From Dermatophilaceae bacterium (GTDB lineage Bacteria > Actinomycetota > Actinomycetes > Actinomycetales > Dermatophilaceae): a stretch of 8,398 bases of DNA. Within the stretch, counting starts at the first letter, position 1; each line of letters starts with the position of its first letter. This document shows positions 1 through 6,782 of the stretch, in pieces. The DNA is taken from NCBI GenBank assembly GCA_013361975.1, contig JABFXB010000021.1:1-8398 (forward strand). Reading direction: 5' to 3'. The notes beneath the pieces are model-generated. The model was not told the origin of the DNA. It searched no databases and was given only the letters and a program-made list of their open reading frames with translations. The position numbers and the translations under genes were made by a program.

Positions 1-104
1 ACGGCCGCGAGCCGGCGCGCGGCCAGCTCGCGCCCGCGCTCGACCCACTCGTCCGCTCGCCCGGCGGTCATCGCGTCGCGCCGGTCGTCTCTCCCCAGGA
101 TCAT
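1..104 (-). CDS. 5' end of an unrecognised gene, cut by the window edge
   Basis: A minus-strand reading frame is open from the ATG at 104-102 to the window edge, giving about 34 residues. An internal ATG at 71-69 could be the true start and leaves about 23 residues. From the first ATG inward nearly every codon ends in G or C, whereas the stretch between lpqB and this ATG is full of A/T-ending codons, so coding appears to begin near here. The visible peptide is charged (many R, E, D and A) and looks like an amphipathic helix; no family is recognisable. In many actinobacteria a comF-like phosphoribosyltransferase gene lies downstream of lpqB, but the cysteines expected near a ComF N-terminus are not in the visible part, so I do not assign it. 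No strong ribosome-binding site supports either start: a GGGGAG lies about 19 nt before the second ATG, which is too far. Confidence 0.4.
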   Translation of the reverse strand, partial: MILGRDDRRDAMTAGRADEWVERGRELAARRLAA

Positions 105-108
105 GCAG

Positions 109-152
109 CCAGCCAAGCGGCTGGGACTCCGACCGGCGCGTCGCTGTCGGAG
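109..152 (-). terminator. Tandem hairpins downstream of lpqB, possible terminator
   Basis: Two perfect inverted repeats lie back to back in the lpqB 3' region. One is a 7-bp stem (CTCCGAC at 127-133 with GTCGGAG at 146-152, 12-nt loop). The other is a 6-bp stem (CCAGCC at 109-114 with GGCTGG at 119-124, 4-nt loop). They are 2 nt apart and end 4 nt before the ATG at 104. There is no T-run after them on the minus strand. Actinobacterial terminators often lack one, but short stems also arise by chance at this GC content. Confidence 0.35.
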
Positions 153-215
153 CCTGGGGACGGAGCGACCATGGAGACCGCAGGTGTGGACGACGGGCCC
201 GACCGGAGGTCTGGC

Positions 216-2009
216 TCAGCCGCCGGGGACCAGGACGTCGCTGCCCTGCTCGATGGGCGGCCAGTTGGAGCCGGCCCTCGCGAGCACCCGGTCGTCGCTC
301 GTGATGATGAGGAGCCCGCGGGGGCCACCCACAGACGTGATGGTCACGGCGCCTGGGACGGCGCCCAGGCGCCCGGTCTCCCTGCGGACCCCGTCGACGC
401 CGGCCCCGATCGTCGCGAGCCACGGTCGCATCGGGTCGCTCCCGCGCACCTGCCCGAGCAGCGCGTAGCTCGTCGGGTCGAGCCAGGTGGCGTCCTGGAT
501 GCGTGTCAACGACTGGGCCTGCCGCAGGGGCGCCGTCAGCGACTGCGGCTCTTCGTTGGCCGCCCGGACGACGCCGCTCAGCCCCAGCTGCTCGTCGATG
601 CCGTTGCGGTCGGTCGTGACGACGAGCAGCCGCGCGCCGTCGGCCGACATGGAGAGCGTCTTGACCCGCCGGTCCTTGAGCCACGGCGTGCTCACCGGCT
701 TCGGGGCGGCCTTCGGGTCGGTCGACACCGAGTCGAGCACGAAGACACGGTCGGCGCCCGAGTCGTCGCGGCCCGCGATCCAGAGGTAGCCGGCAGGGTC
801 GTACACCGGCCCGGTGAGGGATGTCGCGAAGGGCGGCACCGCCCGGGTCGGCTCGGTCGCGCGCCAGATCGAGAGGTCGTTGCGGTTGCCCGACACCGCT
901 GCGACCTGCTTGCCGTCGCCCGAAAGGGCGAGGTCGCGCCACGTGTCGGGGATGCGCGCGACGTCGATGTCCTTGGGCTTGAGGTCGGGTCGCTTGGCGG
1001 TCTGGGTGTCTGGCACGTAGCGCGGGTCGATGCGCCCGATCGTGTCACCGCGCCGCAGCAGCGCCGTGTCGAGGGCAGCCTTCGACACGACCTCGTATCC
1101 GAGCTCGGAGGCAGACGCGACGGACGTCACCCCTCCGGGCAGCTCGAGCGGAGTGTTGTCGACGGCGAGCGCGACCGAGCCGACCGACGCCACCTGGCTC
1201 AGCGTCTTGGTCAGCTGCGCCCACATCGCCGACCGGCTGGCCGGGTCGGCCGAGAGGGCCTGGCTGCTCAGGTTCACCTGGGCCCTGCCGTTGGAGACGG
1301 GCACGGCGTTGACGGCGAGGGCCGTGCCGGCGGGGACCCCGGTGCTGACGGCCCCGTCGAGGTACGGAGGCACCTCGCTCAGCTGGGCGCGCGCGAGAGT
1401 CGTGGCCAGGCGGGGGCCGTTCGGGAACCAGCGGGAGTCGGGCACGAGGGCGCGCCCGGAACGGCTGACGTAGTAGATGAAGCGGTTGGCGAAGACCCGG
1501 TTGAACTGGTCGTTGTCGAGCCACAGCCCGAAACCGGTGGTGGGCAGCTCGATGCGCCACTCCCCGCCGACCTTCGTCAGGCCCACGGTGAGCCGCGCGC
1601 GCACCCCGGGCGGCTGCTCGACGTACCGCCCCTCCGGAGTCAGCTTCGCGAGCACGTCCGCCGTGACCTCGACGGAGTCGTCGTCGACCTGACGAAGGGA
1701 GAGGTCGCCGTCGTAGATGATGACGTCGGAGCTGGACCAGCGCCACAGGTCGACCGACTGGGGCGCGAGGAAGCTCTTGCCGGTGGCGTGGGTCTCGTCG
1801 GCGTCCTCGCCCGCCCGGAGGAAGCCGCGTACGACGGCCTCCTGGCTGGCCCCGGCGGCCGGGCCGACCGCCACGACGCGCACCGGCTCGTTGACGACGT
1901 CGCCGAGCACCCGGCCCTCGAGCACCGGGCCCGTGGTCGGCAGGCCGCCGCACCCGGCGAGGAGGAGGGCGACCACCACGGCCAGGGCGACGACGAGCCG
2001 GTGTCTCAC
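216..2009 (-). CDS. lpqB: LpqB family lipoprotein, MtrAB accessory protein
   Basis: The gene encodes a 597-residue exported lipoprotein. Residues 1-20 form a short signal peptide (R2, R4, then a hydrophobic stretch) ending in the lipobox LAGC, with lipidation expected at C20. Residues about 30-190 form the N-terminal region, residues about 200-290 match the position of the GerMN domain of this family, and residues about 320-590 correspond to its beta-propeller region. Length and order are normal for LpqB. In mycobacteria LpqB is known to interact with the extracytoplasmic part of MtrB and to affect MtrA phosphorylation; a role on the outer face of the membrane is inferred here from family and context. 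The start is GTG at 2009-2007, whose GTGA overlaps the mtrB stop by 4 nt. A GGTGGAG lies 8 nt upstream, inside mtrB, so translation is probably coupled. It is the last gene of the mtrA-mtrB-lpqB operon. Confidence 0.95.
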   Translation of the reverse strand: MRHRLVVALAVVVALLLAGCGGLPTTGPVLEGRVLGDVVNEPVRVVAVGPAAGASQEAVVRGFLRAGEDADETHATGKSFLAPQSVDLWRWSSSDVIIYDGDLSLRQVDDDSVEVTADVLAKLTPEGRYVEQPPGVRARLTVGLTKVGGEWRIELPTTGFGLWLDNDQFNRVFANRFIYYVSRSGRALVPDSRWFPNGPRLATTLARAQLSEVPPYLDGAVSTGVPAGTALAVNAVPVSNGRAQVNLSSQALSADPASRSAMWAQLTKTLSQVASVGSVALAVDNTPLELPGGVTSVASASELGYEVVSKAALDTALLRRGDTIGRIDPRYVPDTQTAKRPDLKPKDIDVARIPDTWRDLALSGDGKQVAAVSGNRNDLSIWRATEPTRAVPPFATSLTGPVYDPAGYLWIAGRDDSGADRVFVLDSVSTDPKAAPKPVSTPWLKDRRVKTLSMSADGARLLVVTTDRNGIDEQLGLSGVVRAANEEPQSLTAPLRQAQSLTRIQDATWLDPTSYALLGQVRGSDPMRPWLATIGAGVDGVRRETGRLGAVPGAVTITSVGGPRGLLIITSDDRVLARAGSNWPPIEQGSDVLVPGG

Positions 2010-3730
2010 GGGGAGCGCTCCACCGTGATGCGCCGCAGGCGCATCGTGTCGTCGTCTGCCGCCGACCCGGGCTCGCCTCCTGCGGCAGCCGCCCTGGCAG
2101 CCCGCGCGGCCTCGGCCGCGAGCGGGCTGAGCGGCAGGGGCGAGCTCGTGATCGTCGCCTCGGCCTTGCGCGGGAGAGTCAGCCGGAAGCAGGAACCCTC
2201 CCCGCGGGCGCCCCAGGCCTCGAGCCTGCCGGCGTGCAGCCGGGCGTCCTCCAGCGCGATGGCGAGCCCCAGTCCGGTGCCGCCTGTCGTGCGGGCGCGA
2301 GCAGGGTCGGCCCGCCAGAACCGGGTGAAGACGAGGGCGGCCTCCCCCGGGCGAAGACCCACGCCGTGGTCGCGCACGGTGACCGCCACGGCCGTGTCGT
2401 TGTAGCCGATCGTCACCTCCACCGGCTTGCCCTCACCGTGCTCGATGGCGTTGGACACGAGGTTGCGCAGGATGCGCTCGATGCGGCGCGAGTCCATGTC
2501 GGCGACGACGGGCGCGGCCGGGGTGTTGACGACGAGCCGGGTGCCCTTGCGGGCAGCCAGGGTGCGGTGGGCGTCGACGGCGCGCTCGACGCACGCCCGC
2601 AGGTCGCTGGCCTCGACCTCGAGCACGGCCGCGCCGGCGTCGAAGCGTGAGATCTCGAGCAGGTCGCTGAGCAGCGACTCGAACCGGTCGAGCTCGCCGC
2701 GCAGCAGCTCGGCCGAACGGGCGACGGTCGGCTCGAAGTCGCCGCGGGAGTCGTGAATGAGGTCGCCTGCCATGCGGATCGTCGTCAACGGCGTGCGCAG
2801 CTCGTGCGACACGTCGGAGACGAACCGCTGCTGGACGCGGGAGAGGTTCTCGAGCTGCGCGATCTGCTGCTGGATCGAGGCCGCCATGCCGTTGAACGAG
2901 TTGCCCAGGCGGGCGAGGTCGTCCTCGCCCTTGGCCCGCATCCGCTCGTTGAGGTTGCCCTCGGCGAAGCGCTCGGCGACCGCCGCCGCACGCCGCACGG
3001 GGTCGGCGACCAGACGGGTGACGACGAAGGCGATCGCGCCGATGAGCACGATGAGGGCGAAGCCGCCGACGAGGAAGGTGTTGCCGATCGAGCTGATGAT
3101 CTCGCGCTCGCGGTCCATCGGGTAGATGAAGTAGAGGCCGTAGTTGCCGGCGACGGGCAGCACGACGGTCTGCCCGACGATGACGGCCGAGATGGTGTCG
3201 TTGCCCTCGTCGATGGTCGCGACCTGCAGGTGCTGCCGGTCGGGCTGGGCCGCCACCTGCCGCCGCAGCTCGTCGGGGATGAAGCGCAGCCCCACGCTGC
3301 CGCTCTCGATGGACCGGACGTTGAACGGCGACGTGTTGTCGTCGGACCGGGTCAGCACGACGTAACGGGTCTGGTTGCCGGCATCGCGGCGGTAGGAGTT
3401 GATCAGCGTCGTGGCGAACTGGGTCAGCTTCGCCTCGGTGTCGGTCTGGTCGGTGGAGTCGAACTGGTCCTGGGCGTTCTGGGCGTCACGCAGGCTGTCC
3501 TCGACCGCGATGCGCTGGCGGCTGTCGACGAGGTTCTGGGCGATGGAGCCGTAGAGGTAGGTGCCGACGGCCGTGAGGACGAGGATGCCCAGCAGCATCG
3601 TCACGACGACGACGCGGAAGCCGAGGGATGCCCGCCAGAGGTGCAGCACGCGCTGCCACCAGCCTCGCAGCGTCGAACCCACCCGCGAGGCGAGGCCCGC
3701 GAGTCCGCTGCTGGCCGCGCGCTCGCTCAT
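2006..3730 (-). CDS. mtrB: MtrB sensor histidine kinase
   Basis: A 574-residue membrane sensor kinase that autophosphorylates and passes the phosphate to MtrA. Visible parts in order: a cytoplasmic N-terminus with a tryptophan pair (W24, W25); transmembrane segment 1 at about 38-60; an extracytoplasmic sensor region of about 150 residues; transmembrane segment 2 at about 217-239; a HAMP linker at about 240-293; and the HisKA domain with the phospho-acceptor H309 in SHELRTPL. The ATPase domain follows, with an N box around N423 and N427, a G1 motif at D454-G458 (DHGVG), an F box (FTRFWR, 468-473) and a G2 motif at G483-G488 (GGTGLG). All catalytic motifs are intact. After about residue 522 comes an alanine-rich low-complexity tail ending in basic residues. 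The ATG follows the mtrA stop with one base between (TGAgATG). There is no strong ribosome-binding site, so translational coupling to mtrA is likely. Confidence 0.96.
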   Translation of the reverse strand: MSERAASSGLAGLASRVGSTLRGWWQRVLHLWRASLGFRVVVVTMLLGILVLTAVGTYLYGSIAQNLVDSRQRIAVEDSLRDAQNAQDQFDSTDQTDTEAKLTQFATTLINSYRRDAGNQTRYVVLTRSDDNTSPFNVRSIESGSVGLRFIPDELRRQVAAQPDRQHLQVATIDEGNDTISAVIVGQTVVLPVAGNYGLYFIYPMDREREIISSIGNTFLVGGFALIVLIGAIAFVVTRLVADPVRRAAAVAERFAEGNLNERMRAKGEDDLARLGNSFNGMAASIQQQIAQLENLSRVQQRFVSDVSHELRTPLTTIRMAGDLIHDSRGDFEPTVARSAELLRGELDRFESLLSDLLEISRFDAGAAVLEVEASDLRACVERAVDAHRTLAARKGTRLVVNTPAAPVVADMDSRRIERILRNLVSNAIEHGEGKPVEVTIGYNDTAVAVTVRDHGVGLRPGEAALVFTRFWRADPARARTTGGTGLGLAIALEDARLHAGRLEAWGARGEGSCFRLTLPRKAEATITSSPLPLSPLAAEAARAARAAAAGGEPGSAADDDTMRLRRITVERSP

Positions 3731-3731
3731 C

Positions 3732-4409
3732 TCAGGACGGACCGGCCTTGTAGCCGACGCCGCGGACGGTCACGACGATCTCGGGACGCTCGGGGTCGTG
3801 CTCGATCTTCGAGCGCAGCCGCTGCACGTGGACGTTGACGAGGCGCGTGTCGCCGGCGTGGCGGTAGCCCCACACCTGCTCGAGCAGCACTTCACGGGTG
3901 AAGACCTGCCACGGCTTGCGGGCGAGCGCGACGAGGAGGTCGAACTCCAGCGGCGTGAGCGACAGGGCCTGCCCGTCGCGCTTGACCGAGTGCCCGGCGA
4001 CGTCGATCTCGAGGTCGCCGATCGAGAGCTTCTCGGGGGCCGGCTCGTCACCGCGACGCAGGCGGGCGCGCACCCGGGCGATGAGCTCCTGGGGCTTGAA
4101 GGGCTTGACGACGTAGTCGTCCGCGCCGGACTCGAGGCCCACCACGACGTCGACGGTGTCGGTGCGAGCCGTCAGCATGACGATCGGGACACCGCTCTCG
4201 GCGCGGATGCGGCGGCACACCTCCATCCCGTCGAGGCCAGGGAGCATGACGTCGAGGAGCACGAGGTCGGGCCGCGACTCGCGGAACGCGCCCACGGCCT
4301 CGGAGCCGTCGGCCACGTGGGTGACCTCGAGCCCCTCGTTGCGCAGCACGATCCCGAGCATCTCGGCGAGTGCGAGGTCGTCGTCGACGACCAGAACCCG
4401 ACCCTTCAC
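3732..4409 (-). CDS. mtrA: MtrA response regulator (OmpR family)
   Basis: A 225-residue DNA-binding response regulator and the partner of MtrB. The N-terminal receiver domain has the acidic pocket D9-D11, the phospho-acceptor D53 (LLDVMLPG), T80 and K102 (the KPF motif). The C-terminal half, about residues 125-225, is an OmpR/PhoB winged helix with the typical SLTPLEFDLL, VWGY and NVHVQRLR elements, ending in TVRGVGYKAGPS. It closely resembles mycobacterial MtrA over its whole length. I chose the GTG at 4409-4407 because a strong ribosome-binding site (GGGAGGGAG, 4424-4416) lies 6 nt upstream and because the protein then starts at the conserved KGRVLVVDDD. The frame is open back to an ATG at 4472, but those 21 residues translate a regulatory region and are unlikely to be real. 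MtrA regulates cell-wall and division genes in actinobacteria. It is the first gene of the operon with mtrB and lpqB. Confidence 0.97.
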   Translation of the reverse strand: MKGRVLVVDDDLALAEMLGIVLRNEGLEVTHVADGSEAVGAFRESRPDLVLLDVMLPGLDGMEVCRRIRAESGVPIVMLTARTDTVDVVVGLESGADDYVVKPFKPQELIARVRARLRRGDEPAPEKLSIGDLEIDVAGHSVKRDGQALSLTPLEFDLLVALARKPWQVFTREVLLEQVWGYRHAGDTRLVNVHVQRLRSKIEHDPERPEIVVTVRGVGYKAGPS

Positions 4410-4415
4410 GACACA

Positions 4416-4424
4416 CTCCCTCCC
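4416..4424 (-). promoter_or_regulatory. Ribosome-binding site of mtrA
   Basis: GGGAGGGAG on the minus strand lies 6 nt before the GTG at 4409-4407. It decides the mtrA start in favour of this GTG over the upstream in-frame ATG at 4472. Confidence 0.85.
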
Positions 4425-4479
4425 GGGTCCGTGGACCACGGCCCCGTACGTCCTGACCAAATCATCACACACGCAGGTC
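4425..4479 (-). promoter_or_regulatory. mtrA upstream region with a dyad; likely promoter
   Basis: This stretch must carry the mtrA-mtrB-lpqB promoter if the hairpin at 4480-4505 terminates upstream transcription. It holds the only relatively A/T-rich patch nearby (about 4457-4470) and a perfect interrupted palindrome, CCGTGG-A-CCACGG at 4429-4441, directly upstream of the ribosome-binding site. No convincing -10/-35 pair or known MtrA-type direct repeat could be identified, so the exact promoter is not assigned. Confidence 0.3.
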
Positions 4480-4505
4480 GACGGCCCGGCGCGCGCCGGA
4501 CCGTC
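4480..4505 (-). terminator. Strong GC hairpin, probable terminator of the lipoprotein gene
   Basis: A 26-nt inverted repeat has 13-nt arms (GACGG then a CCGGCGC-type core) and a single C/A mismatch on the plus strand (4485 with 4500). On the minus-strand RNA this pair becomes U-G, so the stem is fully paired only in the transcript of the minus-strand lipoprotein gene, whose stop is 32 nt upstream. The perfectly paired centre means the apical bases must open to form a loop. No T-run follows, so a U-tract-less terminator is inferred. It could also be a protein-binding dyad upstream of mtrA. Confidence 0.6.
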
Positions 4506-4537
4506 TGCGCGCCACCGCCGTCACGGGCCTTCCGGGC

Positions 4538-5074
4538 TCAACCCTGCGTGATGTACCACTTGCCGGCGATCTTGACCGCCTTGAAGCTCGCGACGACGTC
4601 GGCCGCGAGCGCCGGCTCGGTCGTCACGCTCTCGAAGGTGGCGTTGTTGCCCGTCACCGTGGCCCCGTTGATCTGCAGCCCCTGGAAGGCGGCTCCCAGC
4701 TCCTTGATCTGGTCGAGCATCGGCGTGATCGACGTGCCGCAGGCCGCTGCGGCCCCCGGGATGCTGGTGATCGCCTTGCCGTTCGCCGCCATGAGCGAGC
4801 AGACTGCCGCGCCGTCACCGGCCACCATGGAGCCGAGCCACGACGTCATGGCCGCCTCCGGCGTGGACTGGTCGATGGGCGGCCGGGTGGCCGACGCCGT
4901 CGCGGTGCCCGCATCATCGGCCGTGCCGGTCGACATCGAGTCGGTAGGCGTGGTCACGCTCGAGGACGAGCCGGTCGGGGAGGTCGTCGTCGCACCCTGG
5001 TCGAGCGACTTGGAGCAGCCTGCGATCGAGGCGGACAGCACCAGTGCGAGCGCACCGGAGAGGAGCTTGTTCAT
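4538..5074 (-). CDS. Small secreted lipoprotein, NTF2-like fold suspected
   Basis: A 178-residue protein of unknown function. Residues 1-20 form a lipoprotein signal peptide (K3, hydrophobic core, lipobox SIAGC, lipidation at C20). Residues about 28-65 are a Ser/Thr/Ala/Asp-rich flexible linker, and residues about 66-178 form a small globular domain ending in GKWYITQG. The domain's opening (TPEAAMTSWLGSMVAGDGAAVCSL), its two cysteines (C92 and C112, a possible disulfide) and its closing strand suggest the NTF2-like/DUF4878-type lipoproteins common in actinobacteria. That is judged from pattern alone. The start is ATG at 5074-5072 with an AGGGA a few bases upstream. It is transcribed towards mtrA but separated from it by the hairpin at 4480-4505, so it is probably not part of the mtr operon. 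It is divergent from the membrane protein at 5219. Confidence 0.85.
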   Translation of the reverse strand: MNKLLSGALALVLSASIAGCSKSLDQGATTTSPTGSSSSVTTPTDSMSTGTADDAGTATASATRPPIDQSTPEAAMTSWLGSMVAGDGAAVCSLMAANGKAITSIPGAAAACGTSITPMLDQIKELGAAFQGLQINGATVTGNNATFESVTTEPALAADVVASFKAVKIAGKWYITQG

Positions 5075-5218
5075 GGAGGGTCCCTGAGATCCAGGTGGTC
5101 GGTGGGTCCGGCAATCCTCCCACGACGGCACGGGGTCGGCCCGGGCGCTGGTCGCCGCCCACCGCGCCAATCCGCCCAAAACGCCCCAACCGTCTGCGCG
5201 AACGGGGATGATCGGGCG
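5075..5218. promoter_or_regulatory. Divergent intergenic region between lipoprotein and membrane-protein genes
   Basis: This 144-nt stretch must hold the start signals of both divergent genes. I see a weak hairpin near the lipoprotein start (GTGGG at 5102-5106 with CCCAC at 5119-5123, 12-nt loop) and a slightly A/T-richer patch around 5169-5181. A tiny ORF (ATG at 5208) ends in a TGA that overlaps the GTG start at 5219. No clear -10 hexamer is visible on either strand. Confidence 0.35.
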
Positions 5219-6757
5219 GTGACGAGCGACACGAGCGAAGTCGCCGCAACCGACGCGGCGACGGACGCGACGACCCACGGGGCGACCGAGGCGGCCACCG
5301 ACGCGGCCACCGACTCGGCCACCGACGCGGCCACCGACGACGGCTCCGCGCCCGCTGACACCGTCCGGCGGTCCGCCCTCCCGCTGCTGCTGCGCCAGCT
5401 GCTCCCGGGCCTCGTCGTCTTCTTCACCGTGCTGCGCATGGTCAAGCCCGTCAACGACCCCGACACGTTCTGGCACATCGCCGCGGGCGACCGGCTCCGC
5501 GAGACGTGGTCGTTCAGCGGCCCCGACCCGTGGAGCACGATGTCGACGCAGCCGTGGAGGCTGCACGAGTGGCTCCCCGAGCTCGTCATGAGCTGGGCCC
5601 AGCAGGCGTTCGGCCTCGCCGGCGTCTCGTGGCTGCTCCCGGCCGGCGCCGCCGCGGTCGTGCTGTCCTTCTGGGTCGTCGTGCGCCGTCAGGCCCCGCT
5701 GCTGGTTGCCGCGATCGTGCTCGTCGTCGCGACCGTGGCCCTGAGCGGCAGCCTCTCGCTGCGCCCGCACCTCGTGTCCTTCGCCCTCGCCGCCGTCACC
5801 ACCGGCGCCTGGCTGGCGACGCGCCGCGACCTGCGGCCACGGTGGTGGCTCGTCCCGCTCACGTGGGTGTGGGCCTGCAGCCACGGCATGTGGTTCGTCG
5901 GCGTCGCCGTCGGCGTGGTCGCCCTCGTCGGCTTCCTCGTCGACGGCACCCTGCGCGGGCGCGCCTGGCTGAGGCTGGCACTCGTGCCGCTCGGCTCGCT
6001 CGCCGCCGCCGCCCTGACACCCGTCGGTCCCGGACTGCTCCTGGCCCCGCTGGCCGTCGGCGAGACGACTCACTTCGTCGACGAGTGGCGGCCCCCGTCC
6101 CTGACCGACGTCTACTTCGTCGCCTTCCTGGTGCTGGCTGTCACGACGCTGCTCATCTGGTCGCGCGAGCGCAGGCGCACGCCCGTGACCGAGATCCTGC
6201 TCGTCGGCCTCGCGATCGGGTTCTCGCTGCTCTACGTGCGCACCATCGCCGTCGGCGCGGCGATCATCGCACCACTGGTCGCGCTCACCATCGCCCGTGT
6301 CGCGCGACTGCCACGCGAACCGATCGCCCGACGCGAGATCGCCCTCACCCTCGGCCTGACCGCGGCCGGCCTGGCGATCGCCGGCCTCCTCGCACCGTCG
6401 CGCGGCGCGCAGCCGGAGTGGGGCCCCAACGACCTCGACCGCCAGATCGCGGCCCTGCCCGTCGGCACGGTGCTGTGCAACGACTACGGCAGCGGCGGCT
6501 GGCTCATCTGGAAGCACCCGAACGTGCGGCCCGCCATCGACGGGCGCATCGAGGTGTATGCCATCAGGCACGTCGAGTCGTACATGACCTTCCAGAGCGC
6601 CGCCACCGGCTGGGACGACTACCTCGACCAGACCGGCTGCCGGTGGGCGCTCGTGCCCAAGGACCTGCCCGTCGCCGAGGCGCTCGTGCGCCAGACCTTC
6701 TGGACCGTCGCGGCGCGTGGCTCCACCTATCTGCTGCTCGAGGCGCCCAACACCTGA
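5219..6757 (+). CDS. Polytopic membrane protein, GT-C glycosyltransferase-like
   Basis: A 512-residue integral membrane protein not recognised as a named family. The first 41 or so residues are a Thr/Asp/Ala repeat tail, probably cytoplasmic. Transmembrane segment 1 is at about 55-75. A loop follows with NDPDTFWH (79-86) and HEWLPE (116-121), then roughly nine or ten more hydrophobic segments to about residue 393. A C-terminal extracytoplasmic domain of about 120 residues follows, with a GSGGWLIW motif and an IDGRIEVY motif. An acidic first loop, many membrane helices and a soluble C-terminal domain are the layout of GT-C glycosyltransferases that use lipid-linked sugars; the assignment is inference. 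The GTG at 5219 was chosen because the frame upstream (back to a GTG at 5102) reads non-coding sequence. The ribosome-binding site is weak (GGGG, 11 nt upstream). The gene is divergent from the lipoprotein gene and convergent with ahcY. Confidence 0.85.
   Translation: MTSDTSEVAATDAATDATTHGATEAATDAATDSATDAATDDGSAPADTVRRSALPLLLRQLLPGLVVFFTVLRMVKPVNDPDTFWHIAAGDRLRETWSFSGPDPWSTMSTQPWRLHEWLPELVMSWAQQAFGLAGVSWLLPAGAAAVVLSFWVVVRRQAPLLVAAIVLVVATVALSGSLSLRPHLVSFALAAVTTGAWLATRRDLRPRWWLVPLTWVWACSHGMWFVGVAVGVVALVGFLVDGTLRGRAWLRLALVPLGSLAAAALTPVGPGLLLAPLAVGETTHFVDEWRPPSLTDVYFVAFLVLAVTTLLIWSRERRRTPVTEILLVGLAIGFSLLYVRTIAVGAAIIAPLVALTIARVARLPREPIARREIALTLGLTAAGLAIAGLLAPSRGAQPEWGPNDLDRQIAALPVGTVLCNDYGSGGWLIWKHPNVRPAIDGRIEVYAIRHVESYMTFQSAATGWDDYLDQTGCRWALVPKDLPVAEALVRQTFWTVAARGSTYLLLEAPNT
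5246..5338 (+). repeat. 12-nt tandem repeats coding an ATDA-type tail
   Basis: Near the start of the membrane-protein gene a 12-nt unit close to GCCACCGACGCG is repeated in frame about eight times. It codes for Thr-Asp (or Thr-His, Thr-Glu) every four residues. The last four units are almost identical and the earlier ones have diverged. The period is a multiple of three, so unit gain or loss would keep the frame. Confidence 0.8.
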
Positions 6758-6782
6758 CCCCCGGTCACCCGCCCGGAGACGC

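Noticed and set aside
171..2405. A 744-codon open frame on the plus strand opposite lpqB and the mtrB end
   Set aside because: Antisense shadow of two genes whose protein motifs and lipobox are unmistakable.
2753..3838. A 361-codon plus-strand open frame opposite mtrB
   Set aside because: Low-complexity Asp/Val/Gly-rich translation typical of the antisense of a GC-rich gene.
4410..4472. Longer N-terminus for MtrA starting at an ATG at 4472
   Set aside because: The extra 21 residues cover the ribosome-binding site and a palindrome, and known MtrA proteins start near the KGRVLVVDDD equivalent.
5102..5218. Longer N-terminus for the membrane protein starting at a GTG at 5102
   Set aside because: It would begin 28 nt from the divergent lipoprotein start with no ribosome-binding site, and the peptide is Arg/Pro-rich with no resemblance to a signal or domain.
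5246..5338. CRISPR-like array from the regular 12-nt repeats
   Set aside because: The repeats are contiguous without spacers, in frame, and code for a simple peptide tail.
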